64,000 bases of DNA from Muribaculaceae bacterium. Its GTDB lineage: Bacteria > Bacteroidota > Bacteroidia > Bacteroidales > Muribaculaceae. Position numbers and translations under genes: made by a program. This document shows positions 34,811 to 44,543 of the stretch, piece after piece. The stretch lies in contig JAFQZK010000037.1 of NCBI GenBank assembly GCA_017405965.1, forward strand, positions 186,001 to 250,000, read 5' to 3'. A model generated the notes under the pieces. It had not been told where the DNA came from. It saw nothing but the letters and a program-made list of their open reading frames with translations, and did no database searches. Numbering within the stretch: the stretch's first letter is position 1; every line of letters starts with the position of its first letter.

Positions 34811-36016
34811 ATGAAGAAATTATTTTTCGCTTTGCTTGCATCGGCTTTTGCTCTCAACGTCATGGCCGATGGCAAGGTTGTCATTCCTGACAGCACCGGA
34901 TTCAAGTTTACCGACACCAAGGTTATCCGTCACACTCCCGTCAAGGACCAGAACAAGTCCGGAACGTGCTGGTGCTACTCGACCAACTCTTTCTTCGAGA
35001 ACGAGATTCTGCGCATCACCGGCAAGGAGGTTCACCTGAGCGAGGGTTTTGTAGTCAACCACTGCTACTATGACAAGGCCATCAAATACATCCGCATGGA
35101 TGGTACGATCAACTTCGCCGAGGGTGGCGCTGCCGAGGACGTTCCCTATGTTTGGCGCAAATACGGTATGGTGCCTAACGAGGTGTACACCGGCATGACC
35201 TACGGTGACAAGAAGTTCGACACCGGCGAGTTGACCACGTTGCTGAAAGGCTTTGTTGGCACCATCAACAAGAACACCCGCGGCAAGCTCACTCCCGCGT
35301 GGATGGACGGCCTGAAGGGTATTCTCGACGGTTACATGGGCAAGATGCCCGAGACCTTCGTCTATGAGGGCAAGACCTATACCCCGCAGACCTGGGCTGC
35401 CAGCCTCGGCCTCAACATGGACGACTATGTGCCCATCGCATCATTTACCCACCACCCCTACTATCAGCCCTTCGTCCTTGAGGTGGCCGACAACTGGTTG
35501 TGGTCCAGCTATCAGAACGTGCCCATCGACGAGCTGCTCGAGATCGCCAACTATGCTATCGACAACGGCTACAGCATCGCTTGGGGTTCGGACGTGAGCG
35601 AGAAGGGATTCAAGTGGCGCAATGGCTATGCCATCCTGCCCGTGAAGAAGGATGTTCCCGATGCTGCCGGTACCGATATGGCTCGTTGGGCACAGCTCAG
35701 CGACAAGGACCGCGAGGCCGAGCTCTGGGACATCAAGGGCCCGGTTAAGGAGCAGTGGGTAACCCCCGAGGAGCGTCAGGAGATGTTCGACAACAAGGAG
35801 ACCACCGACGACCACGGTATGGTAATCATGGGTAAGGCCGTTGACCAGGAAGGCAACAAGTACTTCAAGGTACAGAACAGCTGGGACACCAACCAACTGT
35901 ATGAGGGCTACTTCTATTGCAGCGAGGCCTTCTTCCGCGCCAAGACGTTGAACATCCTCGTTCACAAGGATGCCATCCCCGCCAAGATTGCCAAGAAGCT
36001 GGGTATCAAGAAGTAA
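34811..36016 (+). CDS. Secreted C1-family cysteine peptidase (bleomycin-hydrolase type)
   Basis: The 401-residue protein has signal peptide MKKLFFALLASAFALNVMA. The papain-like triad is visible: Gln and Cys in VKDQNKSGTCWCYST, His in TTDDHGMVIMG and Asn in KVQNSWDTN. The order and spacing match the C1B bleomycin hydrolase/aminopeptidase C group, which are usually cytosolic; here export is predicted. Val, Ala and Gly codons favour GTT/GCT/GGT more than neighbours, hinting at high expression. It is monocistronic with a long hairpin downstream. Confidence 0.93.
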   Translation: MKKLFFALLASAFALNVMADGKVVIPDSTGFKFTDTKVIRHTPVKDQNKSGTCWCYSTNSFFENEILRITGKEVHLSEGFVVNHCYYDKAIKYIRMDGTINFAEGGAAEDVPYVWRKYGMVPNEVYTGMTYGDKKFDTGELTTLLKGFVGTINKNTRGKLTPAWMDGLKGILDGYMGKMPETFVYEGKTYTPQTWAASLGLNMDDYVPIASFTHHPYYQPFVLEVADNWLWSSYQNVPIDELLEIANYAIDNGYSIAWGSDVSEKGFKWRNGYAILPVKKDVPDAAGTDMARWAQLSDKDREAELWDIKGPVKEQWVTPEERQEMFDNKETTDDHGMVIMGKAVDQEGNKYFKVQNSWDTNQLYEGYFYCSEAFFRAKTLNILVHKDAIPAKIAKKLGIKK

Positions 36017-36027
36017 TCAATTTATTT

Positions 36028-36118
36028 CAAACAACATGAACAACTTGAAACAACCTGTACAACATAAAATGTTTAATGTTGCTGAGTTGTGAGCAGGTTG
36101 TTCATGTTGTTTGTTTTT
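36028..36118 (+). terminator. Long hairpin terminator after the C1 peptidase
   Basis: A 17-bp perfect arm (36028-36044 with 36097-36113; CAAACAACATGAACAAC / complement) encloses a second stem CAACAT/ATGTTG and is followed by TTTTT. Confidence 0.85.
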
Positions 36119-36145
36119 ACGAATAGTTTAACAAAAATCTAAAAA

Positions 36146-36523
36146 ATGAAAGCATTAAACACCGACAAGGCACCCGCTGCCATTGGTCCTTACAGCCAGG
36201 CTATCCGCACCGGCAATCTCGTATTCGTTTCAGGCCAGCTGCCTATCATTCCCGAGACCGGAGCCTTCCCCGAGGGAGGTGTACAGGAGCAGACCCATCA
36301 GAGCCTCAAGAACGCACGTGCCATCCTGCAAAGCGAGGGCCTCGACCTCAACAACGTAGTCAAGACCACCGTTTTCCTCAGTGACATCGCCAACTTCGGT
36401 CCCATGAACGAAGTTTACGCCGAGTATTTCACGGCCCCCTACCCTGCCCGTTGCGCATTCGCCGTCAAGGACCTCCCCAAGGGCGCCCTCGTTGAAATCG
36501 AACTCATCGCCGAAGCACAATAA
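36146..36523 (+). CDS. ridA: RidA-family enamine/imine deaminase
   Basis: The 125-residue protein is a standard RidA: AIGPYSQAIRTGNLVFVSGQLP, the catalytic Arg in PYPARCAFAVKDLPKGALVEIE, and the C-terminal Glu. It hydrolyses reactive 2-aminoacrylate and related imines produced by PLP enzymes. It lies behind the long terminator of the C1 peptidase, so its promoter should be in the 36114-36145 AT-rich stretch, where no clean box is seen. Confidence 0.96.
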   Translation: MKALNTDKAPAAIGPYSQAIRTGNLVFVSGQLPIIPETGAFPEGGVQEQTHQSLKNARAILQSEGLDLNNVVKTTVFLSDIANFGPMNEVYAEYFTAPYPARCAFAVKDLPKGALVEIELIAEAQ

Positions 36524-36571
36524 AACCGACAACTCATGGCGGTTCTACTCCGCCAAGATAAAGGACATATT

Positions 36572-36621
36572 CTAAAGCGGGCCCCAGCAGTTGTTTTTCT
36601 AACTGTTGGGGCCCGCTTTAG
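36572..36621 (+). terminator. 21-bp inverted repeat after ridA
   Basis: CTAAAGCGGGCCCCAGCAGTT (36572-36592 has 21 positions; first 20 shown are CTAAAGCGGGCCCCAGCAGT) pairs with 36601-36621 with a single G-T wobble around an 8-nt T-rich loop. No T run follows the stem, so it may terminate poorly or act otherwise. Confidence 0.6.
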
Positions 36622-36820
36622 CTTCATCATTACTTGTTATTGTTTCAGATTTTTACTGGTTACACGGGCAGATCTCCTGAACACGGTTTCAGTAGGTGAT
36701 CAGGACCATGTCTTGATTCGGAATGGCTCAACTTCAATAGAGTGGAATTAAGCGACACAAAACACTACCCACATCAAACTTTTTTATTACCTTTGCACTA
36801 GGAATAACACAATCAACCAC
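36622..36820. other. Intergenic region upstream of holA
   Basis: About 200 nt without a gene or recognised RNA. It contains TACCTTTG (36788-36795), the probable -7 box of holA (leader about 20 nt). Confidence 0.55.
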
Positions 36821-37867
36821 ATGGCAGTAAAACGAGAAACGGTCACATTTGCGGCTCTGAACAAGGAAATTAAGGCCGGAAAGTTCAGGAACATCTACGT
36901 CCTGCAGGGCGAGGAGCCTTATTTCATCGACCGCTTGCAGGAACTCATTATTGACACTGCGCTGACCGAAGATCAGCGCGACTTTAATCTCACGCTGTTC
37001 TACGGCAACACAGCCAATGCCCGTGAAGTCGTCAGCACCTGCCGCCAGTACCCCGCTTTCTCGCAATATAAGGTTGTGGTCGTGAGAGAAGCGCAACTCA
37101 TCCCCAAGCAACCCGGCCACAAGGACGACCTGGACCTATTTGCCTCCTATGCCGAGAAACCCCTACCCTCGACGATTCTTGTGATCTGCCATAAGGGAGG
37201 TGTGCTCAAGAGCAAACCGTTCACCGATGCGCTCAAGGCCAACAACAGCGGTGTCATCTTTGACTCCAACAAGGTGCGCGAGGGCCGTGACCTGGAGACC
37301 ATGATCGTGAACTACGCCAACTCGCTGGGTTGCAACATCGACACCAAGGCGACCAGCATGCTTGCCGACCACATCGGCACCGACATCGCTCGGTTGTTCA
37401 GCGAGCTCGATAAACTCTCGATACTCACCGACGACAAGAACATCACGCCCCTGCTCATTGAGCAAAACATCGGCATCAGCAAGGACTTCAACAATTTTGA
37501 GTTGGAAGACGCGCTGGCAAGACGTGATGCCGCCAAGGCGTTCCGCATCGTGGACTACTTTGAGCACAATCCCAAGAACAATCCGTCGGTAGTGAGCGTG
37601 GGATGGCTTTTCTCGTTCTTCTCCAATGTGCTCCTCACCTCAACGGCAAGCGACAAGTCGCCCGATGGCATCATGGCTCTGGTAGGGAGCCGCAGCCAGT
37701 GGAGAGCCCGCAAATTCCTGGAAGCCGCACGCATGTACAACACACGCTCGCTGGTGAACATCATCGGCTTCTTGCGCGAGTGCGACACCCGCAGCAAGGG
37801 CATCGGCTCACGCCAGGATCAATATGCCCTGCTCAAGGAGTTGGTCTATAAAATCCTGCATGCTTGA
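36821..37867 (+). CDS. holA: DNA polymerase III delta subunit
   Basis: The 348-residue protein opens with FAALNKEIKAGKFRNIYVLQGEEPYFIDRLQELI, the HolA signature, and continues with a degenerate AAA+ fold and C-terminal helical collar. It opens the sliding clamp within the clamp loader. Typical length is 330-350. GH53 follows 33 nt after the stop, perhaps by read-through. Confidence 0.93.
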   Translation: MAVKRETVTFAALNKEIKAGKFRNIYVLQGEEPYFIDRLQELIIDTALTEDQRDFNLTLFYGNTANAREVVSTCRQYPAFSQYKVVVVREAQLIPKQPGHKDDLDLFASYAEKPLPSTILVICHKGGVLKSKPFTDALKANNSGVIFDSNKVREGRDLETMIVNYANSLGCNIDTKATSMLADHIGTDIARLFSELDKLSILTDDKNITPLLIEQNIGISKDFNNFELEDALARRDAAKAFRIVDYFEHNPKNNPSVVSVGWLFSFFSNVLLTSTASDKSPDGIMALVGSRSQWRARKFLEAARMYNTRSLVNIIGFLRECDTRSKGIGSRQDQYALLKELVYKILHA

Positions 37868-37900
37868 CCTATTATCAACCAACATCATACTACCTCTATC

Positions 37901-39562
37901 ATGAAAAAGTTCATAGTTATGCTGACATGCCTGATGGCATTGTCATTTGCAGTAAATGCAGCCCCGAAGTATTTGGGTGGCGACATTTCGTTACTCACCA
38001 AATATGAACAATACGGATCGGTGTACTACAATGAGAACGGTGCAAGAATCAGCAACCTGCTCACCTATCTCAAGGACCAAGGCATGAATTCCATGCGCGT
38101 GCGCTTGTTCGTTGACCCGTCAAAGGCGGATGCCGAGGATCAAGGCGAGGGTGTTTGCCAAGACCTGCCCTATGTGACAGCACTGGGAAAACGCATCAAG
38201 GACACAGGATTCAAACTGCTGCTGGACATCCATTACAGCGATACCTGGACCGACCCCGGACAGCATTCCACACCAGCTTCATGGACTGTGGCCAGCGCCC
38301 TGAGCGACAGTGTGTATGCTTACACCAAGCGTGTGCTCAATACCATGATAGCCGCCGGAGCAACCCCTGATTTCATCCAGGTGGGCAACGAGGTGACTTA
38401 TGGCATGTTATGGCCTACAGGACACTGCTATCCCAGCGGAGCGAACTACGGTAATGGCACCTTCCAGAACTTTGCCAATTACCTCATGCAGGGCATCAGG
38501 GCCTGCCGCGAGGTGTGTCCCGGTTCAAAGATTGTGGTGCACACCGAGATGGGCCGTGTGAGCAACGTGACATCATTTTATCAGACCCTCAAGAACTACA
38601 CGACCGACTTCGACATCATCGGCCTGAGCTATTATCCTTACTGGCATGGTAACCTGAACGTGCTCAGCAACTTGTTGACCGATCTGGAAGCCGCATATCC
38701 CACAAAAAGCATCCAGATTGTGGAAACCGGGTATCCGCATGCCTATTACCCCAGTGACGCGACCTACGACCTGCAGTCCACCTGGCCGGCCACCGAAGCC
38801 GGCCAGAAAGCCTTCACCGCCGCCTTGGTCGAAACCCTCAACGCTCACAGCAAGGTCAACGGCTTGTACTGGTGGTTCCCCGAGGCTAACGAGTATGGCG
38901 GCAGCACCACCCAGGTCACGACCAATTGGTACAACTGTGGCTGGTGGGATAACCAGAACGGCCAAGTGATGGATGCCTTATTCGAGACCTTGGCATTCCT
39001 TGATCAACCCACCGACAGCGCGAGCATCTACATCGTGGGCGGCACCGGCACCTGGAGCCTGACCGAACCCATGGGCAAGATGACCAACCTGGGCAACGGC
39101 ACCTATGTGGACACATTGACCATCAGCGCCCCGATATACTTCGTCTTCGCCGATGGAGGTCCTGAAATCTGGAACGACGATTGGACCGCCTTCAACAGTA
39201 CCTATCGCTACGGTCCCGCATCAACGACCACCATCACGACAGGCACTACTTACACCACGGCCAAACGCAATAACAACGCATCCTACTACTTCACAGGGGA
39301 TGGCAGCGACTACCTGTTCACATTTGATGCCGATGCCCTTACCTTCAAACTTGAGGTCATCGAGAATCAACCTGCCATCATACCTGGTGACGTGAACGAT
39401 GACGGTCTTGTCAACGTTACCGACGTGAGTATTCTCATCAATTATGTGATGGGGTCAACCAGTTTGACCATCAATGTCGTGAACGCCGATGTAAACCCTG
39501 ACAACAACATCAACGTGAGCGACATCACAATGATTATCAATATGATCATGAGTGCCGAATAG
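37901..39562 (+). CDS. Secreted GH53 endo-beta-1,4-galactanase with dockerin
   Basis: The 553-residue protein has signal peptide MKKFIVMLTCLMALSFAVNA, a GH53 TIM barrel (about 21-370) with acid/base Glu164 (FIQVGNEVTYGMLWP) and nucleophile Glu275 (IQIVETGYP), a beta-sandwich-like segment (about 370-485), and a C-terminal dockerin-like pair (GDVNDDGLVNVTDVSILINY, DVNPDNNINVSDITMIINM). GH53 cuts beta-1,4-galactan side chains of pectin (type I arabinogalactan). No SusCD pair or other glycosidase is adjacent, so it is not in a visible polysaccharide utilisation locus; it stands before four proteases bearing the same tail. Confidence 0.93.
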   Translation: MKKFIVMLTCLMALSFAVNAAPKYLGGDISLLTKYEQYGSVYYNENGARISNLLTYLKDQGMNSMRVRLFVDPSKADAEDQGEGVCQDLPYVTALGKRIKDTGFKLLLDIHYSDTWTDPGQHSTPASWTVASALSDSVYAYTKRVLNTMIAAGATPDFIQVGNEVTYGMLWPTGHCYPSGANYGNGTFQNFANYLMQGIRACREVCPGSKIVVHTEMGRVSNVTSFYQTLKNYTTDFDIIGLSYYPYWHGNLNVLSNLLTDLEAAYPTKSIQIVETGYPHAYYPSDATYDLQSTWPATEAGQKAFTAALVETLNAHSKVNGLYWWFPEANEYGGSTTQVTTNWYNCGWWDNQNGQVMDALFETLAFLDQPTDSASIYIVGGTGTWSLTEPMGKMTNLGNGTYVDTLTISAPIYFVFADGGPEIWNDDWTAFNSTYRYGPASTTTITTGTTYTTAKRNNNASYYFTGDGSDYLFTFDADALTFKLEVIENQPAIIPGDVNDDGLVNVTDVSILINYVMGSTSLTINVVNADVNPDNNINVSDITMIINMIMSAE

Positions 39563-39628
39563 CCTCAACTATCACAATAGACGGGATTGCATTTAGGGTT
39601 CCGGCTTTGTTGAATATTACTATAGTCT

Positions 39629-41947
39629 ATGAAAAGAATATCGCTGGCCCTCATCGCCATTCTGACACTTGCTGCCGGGTTCGCGCAACTGCGTGATGAT
39701 TTACCCGCCACGGTACTACGTTTCCTTGACGAGCGTGCCGATCAACAACGCTTAATCAGGGCGAACCATGCCGATGCCATCCCGATGATGGCGCCAACCC
39801 AATTCGCCCCACCCCGCATCATCGACGGCATTGAAATGGTGGACGCTTTCATCAGCTTCGACAACAGAGATGTTCTCAAGGCCCTGCAAGCCCAAGGGGT
39901 AATCATCAACTGCGAACTTGACGACTTTGTCACGGCCCAGGTTCCCGTGAGCAAGTTGTCTGAGATTGCCAGGATGCCCGGCGTGACCGATGTGGAAATC
40001 AGCAAGCTCCTGGAATTATGCACCGACTCAACATTGGTTGTGACACATGCAGGGCAAGTCCTCAACGGCACCGATTATGGTTTGCCGCAAGGTTATGACG
40101 GCACCGGAGTTATCATCGGCATCATCGACGCGGGTTTTGACTATCAGCATATGGCATTTCGTGATGCAAATGACCCAAGCCGAAGCCGCATCGTCAGGGT
40201 TTATGATCCCGAGAACAATACAGGTCACCCGGCCAGGAGCAGCTCCAGCCAGATGCCTGGTTCTATCTTCATGGGTGAACAGATTGACACCTTGACCACC
40301 GACATGATTGGCGAGTCACATGGCACTGTCACAGCAAGCATTGCCGCAGGAATGCATGTCAACGGCTATGGAGGCATGGCACCCGGGGCCGAAATTGTAC
40401 TGTGCTGTTCGCGCGGACTGAACATCAACATCTCAGAGACCCAGGTCGTCAACTGCATGCGCTACATCTACTCCTATGCCGACAGTGTGGGCAAGCCTTG
40501 TGTGGTGAGTGTCAGCGTGAGCACCAATTTGGGCCCTCACGACGGCAGCGGCTATATCTCAAGGGCTGCCGAGTTGTTCACTAAATCCGGGCACATCTTC
40601 GTCATCGCTGCCGGCAACAGTGCTCGGCCCACTTTTTACGCCTCGGGCTCAGCGACGGCAGCCAGGCCGTTCAGTACGGCTTTCGGCCTGCGGTCAGACA
40701 TCAATGCTGACAACACCTACTACTATAAATTCGCCCAATTCGAGGCATGGGTAAGAGCCAAGAATGTTAAACCTGTCATGCAATTTCACATCCTTGACAA
40801 GAGGACCCATCATGTGGTATGGCAATCTGAGCTGATCAGTTCGAACAAAAAAATCGATTTGGCTGAAATCAATGAGTATTACGGCCCCGACACATCGGTT
40901 GACAGCACAGCCTATCTATCGGCCACGATAACGCGCAATGCCAGCAATAATAAGTATCAAATACAATGTGCCCTGTATAATTTGTTGTGCAAAGATTACA
41001 GCGTCAATGAGTATGGCACACACAACAGCCGATACGCCATAGGCCTGACGGTTTATCCTCCGTCGGTTCTTCAGCCCTCCCAGCCTGACAGCTGTTACCT
41101 CGATTCATGGGTCGGTGTGGGTGAACGCCCGAGGTTCAATGGCCCCATCTATATAGACGAAATCAACGAGAACGGCGATACGACAGTCCAGACTATTGAC
41201 GGTTTCTACGCTACGCCCAGTGCCGATTGCAGCATCGGGACTCACGCCGTTCACGACTCGATCATTTCGGCGGGAGGCTACATCAGCCACGACACCTACT
41301 TCCTGCCCTCGGCAGGCTTCGTGCATGACAACAACTGCACACTGGGGGCGATATATGACTTGTCGAGTTATCAACGACAAGGCATCGGACCAACGGGTGC
41401 CGCCCTGCCTACCGTCATGGCTCCGGCAGTCTATGTGATATCTGCCGCCAGTCGATACTGGAACGGGTATGCGGTAATGCGAGTCGATGGACACAAGTGG
41501 GGTTACATGACTGGCACGTCGATGGCGGCCCCCACGGTTGCTGGCATCATTGCGCAATGGCTGCAGATCAAGCCAGACCTCACGCCAAGTGAAATCAAAG
41601 CCATTATTGCGCAGACAGCCATCAAGGATGATTTCACCCAGAACATTGACAATGGCTACCGATTCGGTCCCAACGGCAAAATTGACGCAATGGCCGGGGT
41701 TCGTTATCTGCTCCATATCAGCGATGACCTGCACCTGGGCGACGTCAACGATGATGGTTTCATCAACATCACCGATGTCTCGAGCCTCATCAACTACCTC
41801 CTGCTCCTTCCCGATGATGGGAGCGCACCCTTGAATGACATCGTAACCATCAATCAGATGAATGCCGACATGAATGAGGACGGCACCATTTCCATCACCG
41901 ATCTGTCGATGCTCATCAATTATCTGATGACCGTTGAGGACCGTTGA
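39629..41947 (+). CDS. Secreted S8 subtilisin-like protease with dockerin, copy 1
   Basis: The 772-residue protein has a signal peptide (1-19), a propeptide-like region (20-140, starting LPATVLRFLDERADQQR), and an S8 domain with Asp167 (GIIDAGFDYQH), His231 (ESHGTVTAS), oxyanion Asn330 (IAAGNS) and Ser631 (TGTSMAAPTVAG). A 300-residue insertion of beta character separates Asn330 and Ser631. The tail (about 703-772) is a dockerin-like pair (GDVNDDGFINITDVSSLINY, DMNEDGTISITDLSMLINY). It is the only copy with Val instead of His after HGT. First of four tandem paralogues. Confidence 0.95.
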   Translation: MKRISLALIAILTLAAGFAQLRDDLPATVLRFLDERADQQRLIRANHADAIPMMAPTQFAPPRIIDGIEMVDAFISFDNRDVLKALQAQGVIINCELDDFVTAQVPVSKLSEIARMPGVTDVEISKLLELCTDSTLVVTHAGQVLNGTDYGLPQGYDGTGVIIGIIDAGFDYQHMAFRDANDPSRSRIVRVYDPENNTGHPARSSSSQMPGSIFMGEQIDTLTTDMIGESHGTVTASIAAGMHVNGYGGMAPGAEIVLCCSRGLNINISETQVVNCMRYIYSYADSVGKPCVVSVSVSTNLGPHDGSGYISRAAELFTKSGHIFVIAAGNSARPTFYASGSATAARPFSTAFGLRSDINADNTYYYKFAQFEAWVRAKNVKPVMQFHILDKRTHHVVWQSELISSNKKIDLAEINEYYGPDTSVDSTAYLSATITRNASNNKYQIQCALYNLLCKDYSVNEYGTHNSRYAIGLTVYPPSVLQPSQPDSCYLDSWVGVGERPRFNGPIYIDEINENGDTTVQTIDGFYATPSADCSIGTHAVHDSIISAGGYISHDTYFLPSAGFVHDNNCTLGAIYDLSSYQRQGIGPTGAALPTVMAPAVYVISAASRYWNGYAVMRVDGHKWGYMTGTSMAAPTVAGIIAQWLQIKPDLTPSEIKAIIAQTAIKDDFTQNIDNGYRFGPNGKIDAMAGVRYLLHISDDLHLGDVNDDGFINITDVSSLINYLLLLPDDGSAPLNDIVTINQMNADMNEDGTISITDLSMLINYLMTVEDR

Positions 41948-42019
41948 CATCTAGATATCAGTGCCGAAATGATTGACTTGCACAGCATCCTGCCGCGTCT
42001 TAGAAATACACTTGCGGAT

Positions 42020-42051
42020 TTGGCATTTCATTAAACTTGCACTAATTTTGC
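42020..42051 (+). promoter_or_regulatory. Promoter of S8 copy 2
   Basis: TTTG (42020-42023), 20 nt, TAATTTTG (42044-42051); leader about 32 nt. Confidence 0.9.
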
Positions 42052-42088
42052 ACAAAATTTAAGTAAACATCACAATTAAGCATAATAT

Positions 42089-44437
42089 ATGAAACGATTT
42101 CTGTTGGCTACCATTGCCTTTTTAACATTAGCTATCGGCTTCGCACAGCTGAGTGAATTGTTGCCCGTCAGTGTACAGCGTTTCTTTGACGAACGCACTG
42201 ACCAACAACGCCTTAAAAGAATGAACCATGCTGATGCCATCCCGTCAATGGCACCGCATCAGTTCGCTCCAACACACATCATCAATGGCGTAGAAATGGT
42301 GGATGCCTTCATAGAAATTGATAACAAGGGTGTTCTCAATGCCCTGCAAGCACAAGGTGTAATCATCAACTGCGACCTTGACGAATTTGTCACAGCCCAG
42401 ATACCCGTGGATATGTTGGCCAAGATTGGAGATATACCCGGAGTAATCAATGTGGAAATGAGCAAACTTGTTGACCTGTGTACCGACACCACCCTGAGCG
42501 TGACACATGCCGGACAGGTCATCAACGGTACCGAATACGGTTTGCCGCAGGGCTATGACGGTACAGGCGTTGTCGTCGGCATCATCGACGCGGGCTTTGA
42601 CTACCAGCATCTGGCATTCCGATGCGCCGATGACACCAGTCGCACCCGCATCGTGAGGGTCTATGATCCCGCAAATGAAACGGGTCATCCTGCCATGAGC
42701 GGTACAAACCGTATGCCCGGCTCCATCTTCATGGGCGAGCAGATTGACACGTTGACCACCGACATGTTCGATAATTCCCATGGCACCCACACGGCCAGTA
42801 TCGCAGCCGGCTTGCATGTGGGCAACTATGGCGGTATGGCACCTAGTGCTGAAATTGTGTTGTGCGCCGCAAGAGATTTGAACGTGAGCATTTCCGAAAC
42901 TCAAGTCGTTAACTGCATGAGGTATATCTATTCTTATGCCGACAGCGTGGGCAAGCCCTGCGTGGTCAGTGTCAGCGTGAGCACCAATCCGGGTCCCCGT
43001 GACGGCACTGACTATATTTCCAGAGCCGCTGCACGTTTTACCGGCCCTGGACACATCTTTGTCATTGCAGCCGGAAACACCGCCCGTTCCACCTTCTACA
43101 CCTGTGGTCCCACAACCTCGAACAAACAATTCAGCACAATTTTCGGCCAATTGCCCGACGGTCTATGGGATTACACATACTTTTACAAACATGTATGGTA
43201 TGACACCTGGGTGAGAGACAAAAACATCAAGCCCCTTCTGCGTTTCCATGTCCTCGATACTAAGACGCACCATATCGTATGGCAATCGAAATTGATTTCA
43301 TCAACCCAGAAAATCGATGTATCCGAAATCAGTAAATATTATGAACCTGATTTTGCTGCAGATAGTGTAAGTTATATCTCTATATCAGTAGTAAAGAACA
43401 CCTACTCTCAAAAATTCAATCTGCAGTGTGCCATCCACAATCTCAAAAGCAAGGATTACAGCCTCAATGAATACGGCATGCGTGTCAGCCGATATGCTAT
43501 CGGCATGACCGTTTACCCGCCCTCAATCAGCAATCCCAGCCAAGCAGACAGCTGTTTCATCGACTGCTGGATCGGTTCTGGAGAACAACAGCGTTTAAAT
43601 GACCCCATCTATGTGGACGAGGTCACCGAGGATGGTGATACGATCAGCAACTGTGCCCCCGAGGGTTTCTATTCCCGCTCCAATGCATACAGCAGCATCG
43701 GCACCTATGCCGTTCACGACTCGGTCATCTCGGCTGGTGCTTATACAGGCCACGATTCCTACTATTCGCTGCGCTACGACTCCATCTTCTATGACATCAA
43801 ATGTACCATTGGTGCAATTTACGATTTGTCAAGTTATCAACGAGAAGGTTACGGACCAACTGCAGAGGCACTGCCCACAATCACGGCTCCTGGTGTCTAT
43901 GTAGTGGCCGCCGGCAGCAGGTATTCTTACTTCGGGAACAACTGGCATGCTTCCAGGGTTATGACTGTGAACGGACACGTCTGGGGTATCATGACCGGCA
44001 CTTCGATGGCTGCGCCCACTGTTGCAGGCATCATTGCCCAATGGTTGCAGATCAAGCCTGACCTCACACCCAGCGAGACCAAATCCATCATTGCGCAGAC
44101 AGCCATCAAGGATGACTTCACCCAGAACATTGATAACGGCTTCAGATTCGGCCCCAACGGCAAAATCGACGCAATGGCCGGAGCACGTTATCTGCTCCAC
44201 ATCACCGACGATGATCACGACGTATTGCTTGGAGACGTCAATAATGATGGTTTAATCAATGTAACTGATGTCTCGTCACTGGTCAACTACTTGCTGCTTA
44301 TCCCTGACGATGAAAACGAGCCCGTTAATTTCGAAGTCACCATTAATCTGCAAAACTCCGATTACAGCCAGGACGGAGTGATTTCTATCACCGACTTGAT
44401 GATGCTCATCAATTATTTGATGAGTCTTGAGGAATGA
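42089..44437 (+). CDS. Secreted S8 subtilisin-like protease with dockerin, copy 2
   Basis: The 782-residue paralogue has the same plan: signal peptide MKRFLLATIAFLTLAIGFAQ, propeptide opening LPVSVQRFFDERTDQQR, Asp167, His231 (NSHGTHTAS), oxyanion Asn in IAAGNT, and Ser in TGTSMAAPTVAG. The dockerin-like tail is GDVNNDGLINVTDVSSLVNY and SDYSQDGVISITDLMMLINY. It is closest to copy 1; the stretch coding IAQTAIKDDFTQNIDNG is nearly identical in DNA. It has its own consensus promoter, so it can be expressed apart from copy 1. Confidence 0.95.
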   Translation: MKRFLLATIAFLTLAIGFAQLSELLPVSVQRFFDERTDQQRLKRMNHADAIPSMAPHQFAPTHIINGVEMVDAFIEIDNKGVLNALQAQGVIINCDLDEFVTAQIPVDMLAKIGDIPGVINVEMSKLVDLCTDTTLSVTHAGQVINGTEYGLPQGYDGTGVVVGIIDAGFDYQHLAFRCADDTSRTRIVRVYDPANETGHPAMSGTNRMPGSIFMGEQIDTLTTDMFDNSHGTHTASIAAGLHVGNYGGMAPSAEIVLCAARDLNVSISETQVVNCMRYIYSYADSVGKPCVVSVSVSTNPGPRDGTDYISRAAARFTGPGHIFVIAAGNTARSTFYTCGPTTSNKQFSTIFGQLPDGLWDYTYFYKHVWYDTWVRDKNIKPLLRFHVLDTKTHHIVWQSKLISSTQKIDVSEISKYYEPDFAADSVSYISISVVKNTYSQKFNLQCAIHNLKSKDYSLNEYGMRVSRYAIGMTVYPPSISNPSQADSCFIDCWIGSGEQQRLNDPIYVDEVTEDGDTISNCAPEGFYSRSNAYSSIGTYAVHDSVISAGAYTGHDSYYSLRYDSIFYDIKCTIGAIYDLSSYQREGYGPTAEALPTITAPGVYVVAAGSRYSYFGNNWHASRVMTVNGHVWGIMTGTSMAAPTVAGIIAQWLQIKPDLTPSETKSIIAQTAIKDDFTQNIDNGFRFGPNGKIDAMAGARYLLHITDDDHDVLLGDVNNDGLINVTDVSSLVNYLLLIPDDENEPVNFEVTINLQNSDYSQDGVISITDLMMLINYLMSLEE

Positions 44438-44480
44438 CAATAGTTTGTTTCTTCATCAGAGCGACATATCAACCTGGTAT

Positions 44481-44511
44481 TTTGATAATTGGGCAGAATT
44501 GACTATTTTTG
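44481..44511 (+). promoter_or_regulatory. Promoter of S8 copy 3
   Basis: TTTG (44481-44484), 19 nt, TATTTTTG (44504-44511); leader about 27 nt. Confidence 0.88.
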
Positions 44512-44543
44512 CGCCAATTTAACAACGCATATCATTCAGATAA

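Noticed and set aside
37901..39562. Polysaccharide utilisation locus around GH53
   Set aside because: No SusC/SusD pair, hybrid two-component sensor or second glycosidase is within the window near it.
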